32,387 nucleotides of DNA from DATDAW01 sp036525185 (GTDB lineage: Bacteria > Verrucomicrobiota > Verrucomicrobiia > Chthoniobacterales > DASVRZ01): the NCBI GenBank assembly GCA_036525185.1, contig DATDAW010000020.1, positions 1 through 32,387 of the forward strand, in the 5' to 3' direction. The position numbers were made by a program, and so were the translations under genes. Shown in pieces: positions 32,332 to 32,387 of the stretch (position 1 is its first letter; each line of letters opens with the position of its first letter). The notes beneath the pieces are model-generated. The model made no database searches. It saw only the letters and a list, made by a program, of their open reading frames with translations, and had not been told where the DNA came from.

Positions 32332-32387
<56 letters not shown>

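Overview
The window looks like a chromosomal segment of a GC-moderate Gram-negative bacterium, most likely a member of Verrucomicrobiota (PVC group). The evidence is the protein families present (DUF58/transglutaminase pair, NhaR-type LysR regulator, clpS followed by a DUF2017-like gene), a TonB-family protein that implies an outer membrane, a one-piece tmRNA, and short degenerate repeats in several gene borders. No 16S rRNA gene is present, so the assignment is an inference. There is no phage, IS element or CRISPR array.

Layout. 1-173 is the 3' end of an unrecognised gene with low GC. It is followed by a gene-poor stretch and the tmRNA gene ssrA (468-819, minus). 971-2276 holds a trypsin-fold serine protease and a small downstream gene that resembles the protease's own N-terminal domain. 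2351-6180 contains gpmI, a small membrane-anchored protein, a truncated SRPBCC gene and a membrane-anchored alkaline phosphatase relative that has lost most of its metal ligands. 6268-11230 (minus) is a MoxR ATPase / DUF58 / transglutaminase cluster followed by a homocysteine S-methyltransferase-type enzyme. 11347-12808 carries an unknown gene, clpS and a DUF2017-like gene. 12848-18102 has a DUF309 protein, two tandem CNNM/CBS membrane proteins, a large acidic coiled-coil protein with a run of 20 glutamates, and aat.

18121-21163 contains an orphan oligopeptide-type ABC ATPase, an unknown membrane protein, the remnant of a methyltransferase gene and a TonB-like protein. 21310-22443 is a MidA-type methyltransferase. 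22482-26359 (minus) is a compact biosynthetic run, dapF-dapA-dapB-folK-panB (lysine/peptidoglycan diaminopimelate, folate and pantothenate), with two ATGA overlaps. 26416-32112 holds a tiny hydrophobic ORF coupled to a membrane-domain/methyltransferase fusion, a YkvA-like protein, a zinc metallopeptidase, an NhaR-like regulator, a DUF4870 protein, and an overlapping acetyltransferase-like/histone-deacetylase-like pair. The window ends inside a tRNA-Phe gene.

Functional themes. The strongest is protein quality control: tmRNA tagging, the ClpS N-degron adaptor and the Aat transferase that makes N-degrons all lie within 18 kb. The least explained loci are the protease with a free-standing copy of its N-terminal domain, the probable alkaline phosphatase pseudoenzyme, the 41-residue ORF coupled to the fusion methyltransferase, and the acetyltransferase/deacetylase pair.
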